The notes under the pieces were generated by a model. The model was not told where the DNA came from, searched no databases, and saw only the letters and a list, made by a program, of their open reading frames with translations. DNA of 64,000 bases, taken from NCBI GenBank assembly GCA_017792465.1, contig CP051234.1:3070501-3134500 (forward strand). The letters are read 5' to 3'. Each line of letters starts with the position of its first letter. Position 1 is the first letter of the stretch. Below, piece by piece: positions 1 through 8,656 of the stretch. The DNA comes from Filomicrobium sp. GTDB taxonomy: Bacteria; Pseudomonadota; Alphaproteobacteria; Rhizobiales; Hyphomicrobiaceae. Made by a program: the position numbers and the translations under genes.

Positions 1-591
1 TGGCGCGGTATAGAGGCCATCGACATCGGAGAGCAGGACGAGGCAGTCGGCGTCGATCATGGAGGCGACGCGCGCGGAGAGCCGGTCGTTGTCGCCGTAG
101 CGGATTTCGGTGGTAGCAACGGTGTCGTTTTCGTTGACGACCGGAAGTGCCTTGAGGCGCAGAAGCGTCAGAAGCGTGTCGCGTGCGTTGAGGTAACGGC
201 GGCGCTGTTCAGTATCGCCGAGGGTCAGAAGAATTTGCGCGGCGCTTAGTCCGTGACCGCGCGCCAGATCTGCGTAGGCGTGTGCGAGTGAGATTTGTCC
301 CACCGCGGCGGCGGCCTGGCTTTCTTCCAGGTCGAGCGGACCCTTGGGCAGCCCGAGCGACTGGCGCCCTAGCGCAATTGCGCCTGAAGACACGAGCACG
401 ACCTCGCGGCCCGCGCGGTTCAAGTCCGCGACATCATCGATGAGCGAGGCAAGCCAATCGGAGTTCAACGCTCCCGTTTCACGATTGGCGAGCAGGGCGG
501 AGCCGAGCTTGACGACAACGCGCCTGGCCGCAGTCCACTCGGAGCGGGCTGCGGTGTCGTTTTGCGCGTCATGATGCGTGGGCTCTGCCAT
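1..591 (-). CDS. proB: Glutamate 5-kinase, partial (C-terminus outside window)
   Basis: Catalyses ATP-dependent phosphorylation of L-glutamate, the first step of proline synthesis, in the cytoplasm. The minus-strand frame gives 197 codons from an ATG at 589-591 to the window edge. The amino-acid kinase core is visible: VVKLGSALL near residue 26, [11 protein letters not shown] near residue 66, and NENDTV near residue 153 followed by [12 protein letters not shown], as in glutamate 5-kinases. The C-terminal part of the kinase domain and any PUA domain lie outside. It is the last gene of a minus-strand set rplU-rpmA-GNAT-obgE-proB, an order common in alphaproteobacteria. No strong Shine-Dalgarno is visible before the start. 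Confidence 0.95.
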   Translation of the reverse strand, partial: MAEPTHHDAQNDTAARSEWTAARRVVVKLGSALLANRETGALNSDWLASLIDDVADLNRAGREVVLVSSGAIALGRQSLGLPKGPLDLEESQAAAAVGQISLAHAYADLARGHGLSAAQILLTLGDTEQRRRYLNARDTLLTLLRLKALPVVNENDTVATTEIRYGDNDRLSARVASMIDADCLVLLSDVDGLYTAP

Positions 592-743
592 CTGCTTTAT
601 CGTCAGTGTGGTTTGCGGTCGTTGAGGGTGTGCAGATAGCACAGTTTGTGGCGGCTCGAAGGAAATCTATCCGAATTGATGGGAACAGGTTGAAAGCGCG
701 GCGCGTTCTCAGTTCGAGAGTTCAAGAAACTGGAGAGATGAGC

Positions 744-821
744 ATGAAAAACGTACTTTTGTTCCTCGTCGGCGTGCCAATCCCGATCATTATCCTGCTG
801 AACGTCCTGGGCTATCTCTGA
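744..821 (+). CDS. Tiny hydrophobic membrane peptide, 25 aa
   Basis: A 25-residue peptide, MKNVLLFLVGVPIPIIILLN followed by VLGYL, is almost entirely hydrophobic and would form one membrane helix with a Pro-Ile-Pro kink. The sequence GGAGAG at 732-737 is correctly spaced (6 nt) for the ATG at 744; an in-frame ATG at 738 directly abuts it and is less likely. It lies on the plus strand in the gap between the minus-strand genes obgE and proB. I recall similar very short proteins with a GVPxPIIIL core in other proteobacteria, but cannot search here. The function is unknown and the reading frame is short, so confidence is moderate. Confidence 0.55.
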   Translation: MKNVLLFLVGVPIPIIILLNVLGYL

Positions 822-916
822 TTGGCCCTGCCGGCGGCTCGTCGTGCGGGAGGCTGCGCCGAGTGCCCTGAATTGCGGTTGGTCGGGCACGGCTTAGCGC
901 GATTGCGGCGATCTCA

Positions 917-1960
<1,044 letters not shown>

Positions 1961-2037
1961 TTACGCTTGATACGCGCTGGTTCTATTCGAGATGATCTGC
2001 AGCCCGAGGCATGCACGTGAATTAGGAGGCGATGACG

Positions 2038-2589
2038 TCAATTGGCGGACGCGATGCCGACGAGCTTGCGCCAAAAGCCTTCAGGTTTATTCAGTTGGTA
2101 GCGGATCGCGAGGTGTTCAATCCTGCGTGCTTCGCACCACCACTGCTGAGACCCGGTCTTTTCGAAGCCGAGCTTTTCGATAACGCGCGCGGAGGCCGGG
2201 TTGTCGTCGAAATGTCCGCAGGTGATCGTTTGAGCGATCTTGTTGCGGAAAATATATTCGATGACCGCGCTGGCGGCTTCGGTTGCAAAGCCGTTGCCCC
2301 AGTAGGGTTTGCCGATCCAATAACCGACTTCGGCGGAATTTGCCGACGGATCGCCATGATAGCCTGTGACGCCGATCAATTCGCCGTCGTGCTCGATGCC
2401 GAAGACTTTCTCGTCGGCGTCGAGGTGGTCGATCCACTGCTTGGCGGCGTCGAGCGTATAGGGATACGGCATGCGCGAGGTCATGCTGGCGACGTCCCAA
2501 TCACCACCCAACTCGGCGATCCGCTCGGTGTCGGCCGTTGTCAGCCGGCGCAAACGCAGGCGCTTGGTTTTGATCTCGTCGGCAGGCAT
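2038..2589 (-). CDS. GNAT-family N-acetyltransferase (RimJ/RimL-like)
   Basis: The 183-aa protein begins MPADEIKTKRLRLRRLT, the typical opening of RimJ/RimL-type acetyltransferases. It contains the central beta strands and the acetyl-CoA-binding helix region (EVGYWIGKPYWGNGFATEAA), followed by NPASARVIEKLGFEKTG, a family signature. The substrate cannot be told from sequence; ribosomal proteins or small amines are both possible. The frame is open for 16 codons farther upstream, but the family start fits the ATG at 2589. It sits between rpmA and obgE, a frequent location for this gene in Hyphomicrobiales. Confidence 0.9.
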   Translation of the reverse strand: MPADEIKTKRLRLRRLTTADTERIAELGGDWDVASMTSRMPYPYTLDAAKQWIDHLDADEKVFGIEHDGELIGVTGYHGDPSANSAEVGYWIGKPYWGNGFATEAASAVIEYIFRNKIAQTITCGHFDDNPASARVIEKLGFEKTGSQQWWCEARRIEHLAIRYQLNKPEGFWRKLVGIASAN

Positions 2590-2697
2590 CGGAAAGACCC
2601 GGAGACAGTTGAATCTAAAAAGCCGCCCGCATCCCAAAGTTTGCGGACGGCTTCAGGAATTTTCTTTGCAACGAAATCCGTTGCGTAAACCGGAAGG

Positions 2698-2970
2698 TTA
2701 TTCGGCGGCTTCGACTGCGTTCGGGTGGACCGAAATGTAGGTGCGGCCGTTGCCCTTGGTGCGGAATTCGACCTGGCCTTCGACCTTGGCGAAGATCGTG
2801 TGGTCGGTGCCCATGCCGACGCCGCTGCCGGGGTGCCACTTGGTGCCACGCTGGCGCACGATGATGTTGCCAGGGATGACGCGCTCGCCACCGTAGCGTT
2901 TCACGCCGAGGCGTTTGGATTCTGAGTCGCGGCCGTTTTTAGTCGAACCGCCTGCTTTTTTCTGTGCCAT
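2698..2970 (-). CDS. rpmA: 50S ribosomal protein L27
   Basis: 90-aa large-subunit protein whose N-terminal tail reaches the peptidyl-transferase centre. It begins [20 protein letters not shown] and continues with [20 protein letters not shown], the diagnostic L27 core. The length is normal. It is directly downstream of rplU on the minus strand, so the two are very likely cotranscribed. Confidence 0.98.
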   Translation of the reverse strand: MAQKKAGGSTKNGRDSESKRLGVKRYGGERVIPGNIIVRQRGTKWHPGSGVGMGTDHTIFAKVEGQVEFRTKGNGRTYISVHPNAVEAAE

Positions 2971-3083
2971 CGTTTGTCGTCCTTCAAATTCGTCGCCGGC
3001 ATCCGGATCGCGCCACTTCTACAAATTCCAAAGCGGCTGTTGCGGGGGTGCGGGCGAGGTCACTTCATTTATGAGTTGCGGTG

Positions 3084-3395
3084 TCAGCCGTCGATCGCGG
3101 TGATGCGGACCAGCGAAAGGTGCTGACGGTGGCCTTTTTTGCGGCGCGAATTCTTGCGGCGGCGCTTCTTGAAGGCGATGACTTTGGGACCGCGGGCCTG
3201 GTCGACCAATTCAGCGGTGACCTTGGCGCCGGATACGAACGGCGTTCCAACCTTGACGCTGTCGCCTTCGCCGACCATCAGGACGTCGGAGAATTCGATC
3301 GATGCGCCGGCTTCGCCTTCGAGCCGTTCGATGGTGATGAGATCGTTCTGGGCGACGCGATACTGCTTGCCACCCGTTTTAATGACAGCATACAT
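3084..3395 (-). CDS. rplU: 50S ribosomal protein L21
   Basis: 103-aa 23S rRNA-binding protein of the large subunit. It begins MYAVIKTGGKQYRV and contains FKKRRRKNSRRKKGHRQHLS near the C-terminus, the conserved basic L21 signature. It is the first gene of the minus-strand rplU-rpmA-GNAT-obgE-proB set, and a non-coding leader of more than 100 bases with a hairpin and a direct repeat lies upstream. Confidence 0.98.
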   Translation of the reverse strand: MYAVIKTGGKQYRVAQNDLITIERLEGEAGASIEFSDVLMVGEGDSVKVGTPFVSGAKVTAELVDQARGPKVIAFKKRRRKNSRRKKGHRQHLSLVRITAIDG

Positions 3396-3739
3396 GGCTG
3401 ACGGGACCTTCTTTTCAAATGCGTTTGTTCGCTGGCGCCCATATTTAATGGTGCTCCAACGGGTTTGTTCGCGCCTTGTGGCGCCGCATTCGAAAAGTGC
3501 CGGCGAGCCGGCGATGCGGTCTTTGGTGTCTTAGGTCGGCAAATTCCGTTGCTTTCCGGATGGTCCGGCTCGCGGCGGCTTATGCAACCTAGAAAGCCCC
3601 GATCCAGGAAATCCCGGATTTGCGCTTAAATTTGGCCTCAGGCAGCGGCTATTGCGCGAAGGGCCAAGCCTTTCGCGGTGGCGGTGTTCTGACCGAAGTC
3701 CCTCGATTTGTCAACGTTTGCGGGGCGGATTGGAGAAAT
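3396..3739. other. Divergent intergenic region with structured rplU leader
   Basis: 344 bases between rplU (minus) and the Ntn-hydrolase-like gene (plus). On the rplU side the 10-mer GTTTGTTCGC (plus strand) occurs twice, at 3423-3432 and 3463-3472, and a GCGCC-ACAA-GGCGC hairpin (minus sense) lies at 3471-3484. They may belong to the rplU 5' leader. No coding sequence is supported here; promoters must be present but I cannot place them with confidence. Confidence 0.5.
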
Positions 3740-4729
3740 ATGAGCGGCCTAGGCGAAATTCCAGTCGTTGATCTTAGCCGGGCGGACGATATCGGGCCGC
3801 TGACGCTGGAGGCGCAACGTGGCCGGGCTGAGGCGTTGATCGCGTCGGCGACGCATGGCGTCCCGCGGGCGGCTTTGGCCGGGCTCGACTTAGTATCTCG
3901 GCGTTGGCTCAAGCGCTGGAACCACGAATGTCTGCCGGAGATCGACCGTGTGGCGCGCCTTCTCGGGCGTCCAGGGGCCTATTTTCTCTCGGTCAACTAC
4001 GAATGGGGCTGCACGTGCCGGGTTGCCGCCGACCCGCAAAGAAAATCGGCGCGACTGGCGCGCGTTCTCGACTGGAGAACGCCAGGGCTTGGAGCCCATG
4101 TCATTGCCGCCAAGGTGACGGCTGGGGCCGGGCCGTTCGTTGCTCTGACGTGGCCAGGTTTCACAGGGGTTCTGCAGGGCATGGCACCAGGCCGATTTTC
4201 AGCGGCGCTCAATCAGGCTCCGATGCGTCGGCCGATCGGACTTTTCGCGATCGACTGGGCGGCCAACAAGGCGCGGGTCTGGTCGCGGCCGCATGGAACG
4301 CCGGCGCATCTGTTGCGCGAGGTGTTCACCACCGCCCATGATTTTGCCGAAGCCAAACAACGTCTCATCGAAACGCCGATTGCGGCTCCGTGCATCTATG
4401 TCCTGGCAGGGCTTGCGCCGGACGAAACCGTCGTTATCGAGCGGGAAGAAGAAAAAGCCGAAGTTCACGAAGGCGCCGGGGTGGCAGCCAATCATTGGCA
4501 GTCGCTGCGCTTGCGCGGCAGTTCGCGTGGCGTCGACAGCGCCGGGCGGGCCCGTTCCTTGGGAGTGTTGTCGCCTCAGTTCGAGGATGGCTTTGGCTGG
4601 CTGAAGCCTCCGGTGCTCAACCCGTTGACGCGGCTTGTCATGGTCGCGGACGCCAGCGAAGGCCGGGTTCTGGCGCAAGGCTACGAAAAAGAGGCGCCTG
4701 CGACGGCGCCTCTGGATCTTTCACTCTGA
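3740..4729 (+). CDS. Acid-ceramidase/NAAA-like Ntn hydrolase
   Basis: 329-aa protein resembling the linear-amide C-N hydrolases (acid ceramidase, N-acylethanolamine amidase, choloylglycine hydrolase). The key feature is GCTCRVAADPQ near residue 100, followed by LARVLDWRTPG, matching the family pattern of a nucleophilic Cys, a short strand and a conserved R-x-x-D. Then come the LTWPGFTGVLQGM and FSAALNQAP blocks. In this family the Cys is exposed by cleavage before it; here it sits about 100 residues in, as in acid ceramidase, so autoproteolysis is plausible but inferred. The ATG at 3740 follows TGGAGA and is preferred over longer in-frame starts. No signal peptide is evident. The substrate is unknown. 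Confidence 0.7.
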   Translation: MSGLGEIPVVDLSRADDIGPLTLEAQRGRAEALIASATHGVPRAALAGLDLVSRRWLKRWNHECLPEIDRVARLLGRPGAYFLSVNYEWGCTCRVAADPQRKSARLARVLDWRTPGLGAHVIAAKVTAGAGPFVALTWPGFTGVLQGMAPGRFSAALNQAPMRRPIGLFAIDWAANKARVWSRPHGTPAHLLREVFTTAHDFAEAKQRLIETPIAAPCIYVLAGLAPDETVVIEREEEKAEVHEGAGVAANHWQSLRLRGSSRGVDSAGRARSLGVLSPQFEDGFGWLKPPVLNPLTRLVMVADASEGRVLAQGYEKEAPATAPLDLSL

Positions 4730-4754
4730 CAGCTTGGTAGGCTGTCGGGTTGGC

Positions 4755-5723
4755 TTATTCGGCAGCCTGTTGCGCATCGGACGATACCGCCTTGGCGATC
4801 TCGGCGATGTGGCGATGGTCAGTTCCGCAGCAGCCGCCGAGGATCGTCAGATGCGGAAGCTGGGACTTAAGCTGCGCCATCTCTTGGCCCAGTTCGACCG
4901 GGTCGCCGGCATCCAGATCGCACGCACAATCGAGTTCGGCATGCGATCGTTTGGACGCGTTGGCGCGGACGCCGCGGAGCCTGTTGATCCAGTCACCTGC
5001 ACCGGCCAGCCTATCTGCGAAGTGGCTGGGGTGGGCACAGTTGATCATGTAATAGGCCGGATAGCGGTTGGTCAGCTCGTCGACTTGCCGGATCGCCTCT
5101 TCAAGCGTCTCACCGGTTGGCAATCGGCCATCGGTTTCGACGGTGAACGACAATGCGACGGGGATTGCCGCCTTCTTGGCGGCCAATGCGATGCCGGCGG
5201 CTTCCTCGACGTTGTTCATGGTCAAAGCCGAGATCATGTCGACGCCGCTGCGGGTGAGAATGCCAATCTGCCAGCTGTGATAGTTGGCGGCTTCGCTCAC
5301 GGTCATCAGCTTGCCGGGATCGTAGCCATCGCCGCGCGGCCCGAGGCATCCCGATACGACGATCGGTGTGCGTAGCGACTCGTTTTGCTCGCGGATCATC
5401 AGCGTCAGCTCGGTCATGCGGCGGTTGGCTTCGGCCAGTTCGTTGAGATCCGCGAAGCCGATCGGTTCGGCCCAATCTGGGCTGGCGCGCCAGGTTTGCG
5501 TCTCGATGATGAGGCCGGTGCCGGCTTGTTCCGCGATCGCGATGTAGTCGTCGAAATAGCGGGCGATCCGATTGGGGCCGTCTAGCCGGCGGATGAGGTC
5601 GATGGCTGCGAAGCAGGGTAGATCCAAGCCTTCATGGAAGACCATGACGGTTTCGAAACCGCCATCGGTTAGGAACAGGCGCTTTCGCTGGGGGAGAGTG
5701 AAACGGTATTTTTCCTTCGTCAT
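4755..5723 (-). CDS. Homocysteine S-methyltransferase family protein
   Basis: 322-aa TIM-barrel protein of the homocysteine S-methyltransferase (MmuM/BHMT/MetH N-terminal) family, which transfers a methyl group to homocysteine to form methionine. LTDGGFETVMVFHEGLDLPC near residue 18 is the N-terminal signature. The three zinc ligands are visible: Cys in YYMINCAHPSHF and the pair in LTILGGCCGTDHRHI near the C-terminus. The methyl donor (S-methylmethionine, betaine or other) cannot be assigned. The ATG at 5723 follows AGAGG at good spacing. A small ORF and terminator lie upstream on the same strand and may control it. Confidence 0.9.
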   Translation of the reverse strand: MTKEKYRFTLPQRKRLFLTDGGFETVMVFHEGLDLPCFAAIDLIRRLDGPNRIARYFDDYIAIAEQAGTGLIIETQTWRASPDWAEPIGFADLNELAEANRRMTELTLMIREQNESLRTPIVVSGCLGPRGDGYDPGKLMTVSEAANYHSWQIGILTRSGVDMISALTMNNVEEAAGIALAAKKAAIPVALSFTVETDGRLPTGETLEEAIRQVDELTNRYPAYYMINCAHPSHFADRLAGAGDWINRLRGVRANASKRSHAELDCACDLDAGDPVELGQEMAQLKSQLPHLTILGGCCGTDHRHIAEIAKAVSSDAQQAAE

Positions 5724-5880
5724 GTGAAACCTCTGGGTGGACCGGAGCGATGCCTGCTGGCGTTTCGCTGACCCGGTCGTTTGCATTCCGTGCGAGGTGT
5801 CGGATCTAGGTTCTTCGGTGACTGAAGGCTGTTCCTTATGGAACTTGGCAGGTTGCCGCAGTGCTGAGGTTAGGCTGCTC

Positions 5881-5913
5881 AAAAAAGCAAAGGGGCCGCC
5901 AGTGGCGACCCCC
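5881..5913 (-). terminator. Intrinsic terminator after the 26-codon ORF
   Basis: Read on the minus strand, GGGGTCGC-CACTG-GCGGCCCC forms an 8-bp stem with one G-U pair and is followed by TTTGCTTTTTT. This is a classic factor-independent terminator. It lies about 50 bases after the stop of the small ORF and about 157 bases before the homocysteine methyltransferase start, so it either ends a short transcript or attenuates read-through into that gene. Confidence 0.85.
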
Positions 5914-5923
5914 GTGAGATTGG

Positions 5924-5948
5924 CTCGGCTTAGGCCAAATGGCCCGAG
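5924..5948 (-). promoter_or_regulatory. Hairpin between small ORF and terminator
   Basis: On the minus strand CTCGG and CCGAG enclose a GGCC-ATTT-GGCC hairpin. It begins about 15 bases after the small ORF stop and is followed by the terminator stem. Two hairpins in a row behind a short ORF suggest transcript control, but no riboswitch class was recognised. Confidence 0.45.
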
Positions 5949-5962
5949 TGAACCTTGATGCT

Positions 5963-6043
5963 TCAAGTCCGGTGCAGAGGTTGCTCTGATCCGATCCATT
6001 GGCATCCGACGCCCTCGGCCGGCACAAAGATCTCACTAGACAT
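5963..6043 (-). CDS. 26-aa small ORF with perfect Shine-Dalgarno
   Basis: Minus-strand ATG at 6043 is preceded at ideal spacing by AAGGAGGTGA (6048-6057), a full match to the anti-Shine-Dalgarno end of 16S rRNA. It encodes MSSEIFVPAEGVGCQWIGSE followed by QPLHRT and a TGA stop at 5963. It has one Cys and one Trp and no membrane segment. A hairpin and a strong intrinsic terminator follow. It may be a free-standing small protein or a leader peptide for the homocysteine S-methyltransferase about 240 bases downstream. I do not recognise the family. Such a strong ribosome site is unlikely by chance. Confidence 0.6.
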   Translation of the reverse strand: MSSEIFVPAEGVGCQWIGSEQPLHRT

Positions 6044-6208
6044 CAGATCACCTCCTTCCAGTTGTTAAATCCTGAGGTCAGGATATCAGTGACAAAGATT
6101 CGGTGCAATGGCGTCGCTACCGGGCCTGGCGGGCCCTCTTCGCTGGGTGCTTGCATCGATTCGGAGGAGAGGCTAAAAGCGCGCTCCGACCGATATGCTG
6201 GTCTACCC

Positions 6209-6298
6209 GGAGAGGTGGCTGAGTGGTCGAAAGCACCGCACTCGAAATGCGGCATACTCGCAAGGGTATCGAGGGTTCGAATCCCTCCCTCTCCGCCA
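6209..6298 (+). tRNA. tRNA-Ser (anticodon CGA)
   Basis: The 90-base gene has a 7-bp acceptor stem, GGAGAGG paired with CCTCTCC at 6288-6294, a G discriminator and an encoded CCA at 6296-6298. The anticodon arm CCGCA-CTCGAAA-TGCGG gives anticodon CGA at 6243-6245, reading UCG. A long variable arm (CATACTCGCAAGGGTAT) is typical of tRNA-Ser, and the T arm contains GGTTCGAATCC. Confidence 0.98.
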
Positions 6299-6328
6299 TA
6301 ATTGTTTGCGCCTTCAGATGCCCACATA

Positions 6329-6380
6329 GCATCCGGCGCGTTGGCGCTTCGGATGCCTAGCGCTTCGCGGCATCCGCGCC
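6329..6380 (+). repeat. Alternative GCATCC/GGATGC hairpins after tRNA-Ser
   Basis: GCATCCG (6329-6335) can pair with CGGATGC (6350-6356), while GGATGCC (6351-6357) can instead pair with GGCATCC (6369-6375), extended by GGCGC (6343-6347) with GCGCC (6376-6380). The two folds exclude each other. The second stem is 12 bp with a 3-base bulge. There is no T-run behind it, so a simple intrinsic terminator is not supported. Confidence 0.5.
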
Positions 6381-6518
6381 CTGACAATTCTTAGCGAACT
6401 CCGGTTTTTGATCTAGTTTGCGAGCGTCGGGTCGCCTTGCTCCTGGGTTCTGCGGGCGTTCTGCTTAGTCTGATGCGTTTGGTCATCGGTGATGTCTTCG
6501 CGCGTGGATCAGGGGCAA

Positions 6519-6884
6519 TCAGCGCTCGATTTCTCTCTTGCCGCTGACGTCCTCTGGGACGAACAAGTTAGCTCCGCGCGCATATATCAATGACTGCGTT
6601 ACGCACCCGATCAGTTGACCGAGCAAAGCGTCAGGAGTGGTTTTTTCGCCCAGTCGATCCATCGCTTCGAGGTGTTCATTGATGATCCAAGCCGTGGCGA
6701 GGCCCAGGCAATCAATGGCGTAACTCGTATCTGCCATCGACTTCAGGAGTTCTGCGGATTCCATCAGCACGACATTGTCAGTATCGTCGGTATCGGGAAG
6801 CTCACCGTATGCCGGACGGTGTTTTTCCAAGATCGCGATCAGCTCTTTTACGATTTGGTCCGGAGAATGATTTGTGTCGGTCAT
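6519..6884 (-). CDS. Hypothetical protein, 121 aa
   Basis: Predicted helical, acidic cytoplasmic protein beginning MTDTNHSPDQIVKELIAILE. No signal peptide, membrane helix or known motif is apparent. The frame is open for 8 more codons upstream, with a further ATG at 6908, but the ATG at 6884 gives a more natural start. It stands alone between tRNA-Ser and a MarR gene. The codon pattern and length support a real gene, but I do not recognise the family. Confidence 0.6.
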   Translation of the reverse strand: MTDTNHSPDQIVKELIAILEKHRPAYGELPDTDDTDNVVLMESAELLKSMADTSYAIDCLGLATAWIINEHLEAMDRLGEKTTPDALLGQLIGCVTQSLIYARGANLFVPEDVSGKREIER

Positions 6885-7084
6885 AGCAAAACTCTGAGCG
6901 CAACCCATACAACCCGCGCGTTTGTATATACTTACATTATTTTAAGTTTACTGTACGAAGTATACTTCCTGGTTTTACATAGGGCAATCCCATATTGGGA
7001 AAGGTTTTCGGGCCGATATTATTGGGCGGCGGGCCTCCTTTTGATGTTCAGGCTGTTCCCACATTGCGTAGCTTGCGCGGCTAC

Positions 7085-7582
7085 TCAGATCGTTGGCGCG
7101 CCGGAAGATAGGCCCTTCAGCAGTTTCAACAAAAGGCCGCTCAACTCGGCCTGTTCTTCGGGTGAAAGGGCCGTTGCGAATTTTTCGTGGTTCACCTTTT
7201 CGAAGCGAGAAATGACCTTCTCGGCCAAACGCTTTCCCTTGGCGGTGGGTTGAATGAAGTGGCTGCGCCCGTCTTCCTCGTTGCGCGACAACTGCAGCAG
7301 GCCCAGAGATTCCAGCTTCTTGAGGACCTTCGTCAGCCCGCCCGATGTGATGGCCAACTCTTCGTACAGTTCCGATGGCCGGTACCCCTGGCGTGGGGCA
7401 TGCCTGAGTGCCGACAGCGTTTTGAAATCCGCCCAGGTCAGGCCGTGCTGGCTCGCGATTTCTTTGTCGCTGTTCCAAATCACTTCGCGAAGCCTGAAGA
7501 TCGGTAGCACGATGCGCGCCGGGGAGGGATCGGCTGCCAATCCGCTCTCGCGCAGTTCGTCCAGCGCTTCTTGTAGGTCCAT
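7085..7582 (-). CDS. MarR-family transcriptional regulator
   Basis: 165-aa winged-helix repressor of the MarR family. Residues 45-130 carry the fold: WADFKTLSALRHAP, RPSELYEELAITSGGLTKVL (recognition helix region), LESLGLLQLSRNEEDGRSHF (wing) and IQPTAKGKRLAEKV. The usual ligand is a small hydrophobic or phenolic compound, but none can be inferred here. A 30-bp near-perfect palindrome lies 66 bases upstream of its start and is probably its own operator. The next gene upstream on the same strand is a cytochrome c, so the regulator's other targets are not obvious. Confidence 0.93.
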   Translation of the reverse strand: MDLQEALDELRESGLAADPSPARIVLPIFRLREVIWNSDKEIASQHGLTWADFKTLSALRHAPRQGYRPSELYEELAITSGGLTKVLKKLESLGLLQLSRNEEDGRSHFIQPTAKGKRLAEKVISRFEKVNHEKFATALSPEEQAELSGLLLKLLKGLSSGAPTI

Positions 7583-7647
7583 GTTTCCAGATCCTCCTCA
7601 GCGGCTTTTTCGTTTTTGGTTGTGGCCGCCAAGCTGGCACGGAATTG

Positions 7648-7677
7648 CCTTGCTAGCTAGATACCTAGCCTACAAGG
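7648..7677. promoter_or_regulatory. 30-bp palindrome, probable MarR operator
   Basis: The sequence matches its reverse complement in the pattern CCTTG-N3-GCTAG-N-TA-N-CTAGC-N3-CAAGG. MarR proteins bind such palindromes as dimers. The location upstream of the MarR start suggests autoregulation. The assignment is by proximity only. Confidence 0.65.
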
Positions 7678-7835
7678 ATTTCTTGCTTTGCAGGTGCTTG
7701 GTCGCATCGCTGGCAGGGCGCTTTCGATCATTTTTGCCAAGCGCTGATCCGAAGGTGGCTTGGTCGGCTGTTAGCGTTATCGGCCGACGCACTGCTCGGT
7801 GGCGCCTCACCTAATCTCGTGACGTGCGACCGTAC

Positions 7836-8276
7836 TCAAGGCCGGTACTTGCCAGTGCCTGCAGGTGCAAGGCTATCGATATACGTCAGCAACGCATTCA
7901 TTTCGTCCATCGAGAAATCGAAAGCCGGCATTTCATCATGCCCCTCGATGCTTCCGGTCTTGGCGGCCTTGATCAGCATCTCGATCGGGAAGCGCTTATA
8001 GAGGTCACGGAAAGCCGTGTTTTCGTTCGTTCGCGTCGGGCTCGCATCGTCCTTTTCAATCGCGTGGCAAGGTGCGCAGTGGGCTTCGGCAATATCGCGT
8101 CCGTCTTCAAGCTGGCTGGCTTTGGCGCCATCCGCGGCAAATGCCGGCATGCTCAAGGGCGTCAGCGCAAGTGCAAGCGTCAGCATCAGGCTGAGCGGCC
8201 GATTGCGTTTCTTGAAGGCGCTATAGCAATCGCGGAATGAGGAACTGCGAGGCCTGCTGTCGTTTTGCTTTGTCAT
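7836..8276 (-). CDS. Secreted monohaem c-type cytochrome
   Basis: 146-aa protein with an N-terminal signal segment (RPLSLMLTLALALTPLSMPAF, ending near AFA) directing it to the periplasm. One haem-binding CAPCH motif lies in IAEAHCAPCHAIEKDD, and a distal Met ligand is probably that in HDEMPAFDFSMDEM, as in cytochrome c class I. The ATG at 8276 follows GGGAGA; upstream in-frame starts lack a comparable site. There is no obvious oxidase or dehydrogenase partner next to it, so the electron donor and acceptor are unknown. Confidence 0.85.
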   Translation of the reverse strand: MTKQNDSRPRSSSFRDCYSAFKKRNRPLSLMLTLALALTPLSMPAFAADGAKASQLEDGRDIAEAHCAPCHAIEKDDASPTRTNENTAFRDLYKRFPIEMLIKAAKTGSIEGHDEMPAFDFSMDEMNALLTYIDSLAPAGTGKYRP

Positions 8277-8656
8277 GGCTTTTCGATCTCCCATCCGTAA
8301 TTCTTGCCGACCGTGTTCGAACTTGCCGCTCGAGTCACTCAGCACGGTTCAAACCGGTGCAACGAGACCTCAACACGAACCATCTTGTCGGGTCTACAGC
8401 CTTGTCAAAATGCCTGATGTGCTGATCGCGGGTGTTGCGTTCGGTCAATGCTAAATGTTGCAGGACGGCGCGTTTGGGGTGGCATATAGTTCGAAGGCAC
8501 CCGTCCGTTTGCTGGGCGTCACGCGATACATTGCGGGTGTCATCTGGCGGTTTTGAGATCGCGCAATGCGACATCGTTCGGCTTGTCCTAGATGGCCGAG
8601 TGACTTGGCGCGGCCGCAGAGTGAGCGAACGGGGCGATCAGTGATTAGGAACAAGC
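8277..8656. other. Divergent intergenic region
   Basis: 380 bases between the cytochrome gene (minus) and the SLAC1-type channel gene (plus). It must hold both promoters. I see no convincing ORF, hairpin terminator or repeat in it. Confidence 0.5.

Noticed and set aside
5724-6043. SAM-type riboswitch upstream of the homocysteine S-methyltransferase
   Set aside because: The expected conserved blocks of the SAM-I and SAM-II classes were looked for by eye and not found; only an ORF, hairpins and a terminator are supported.
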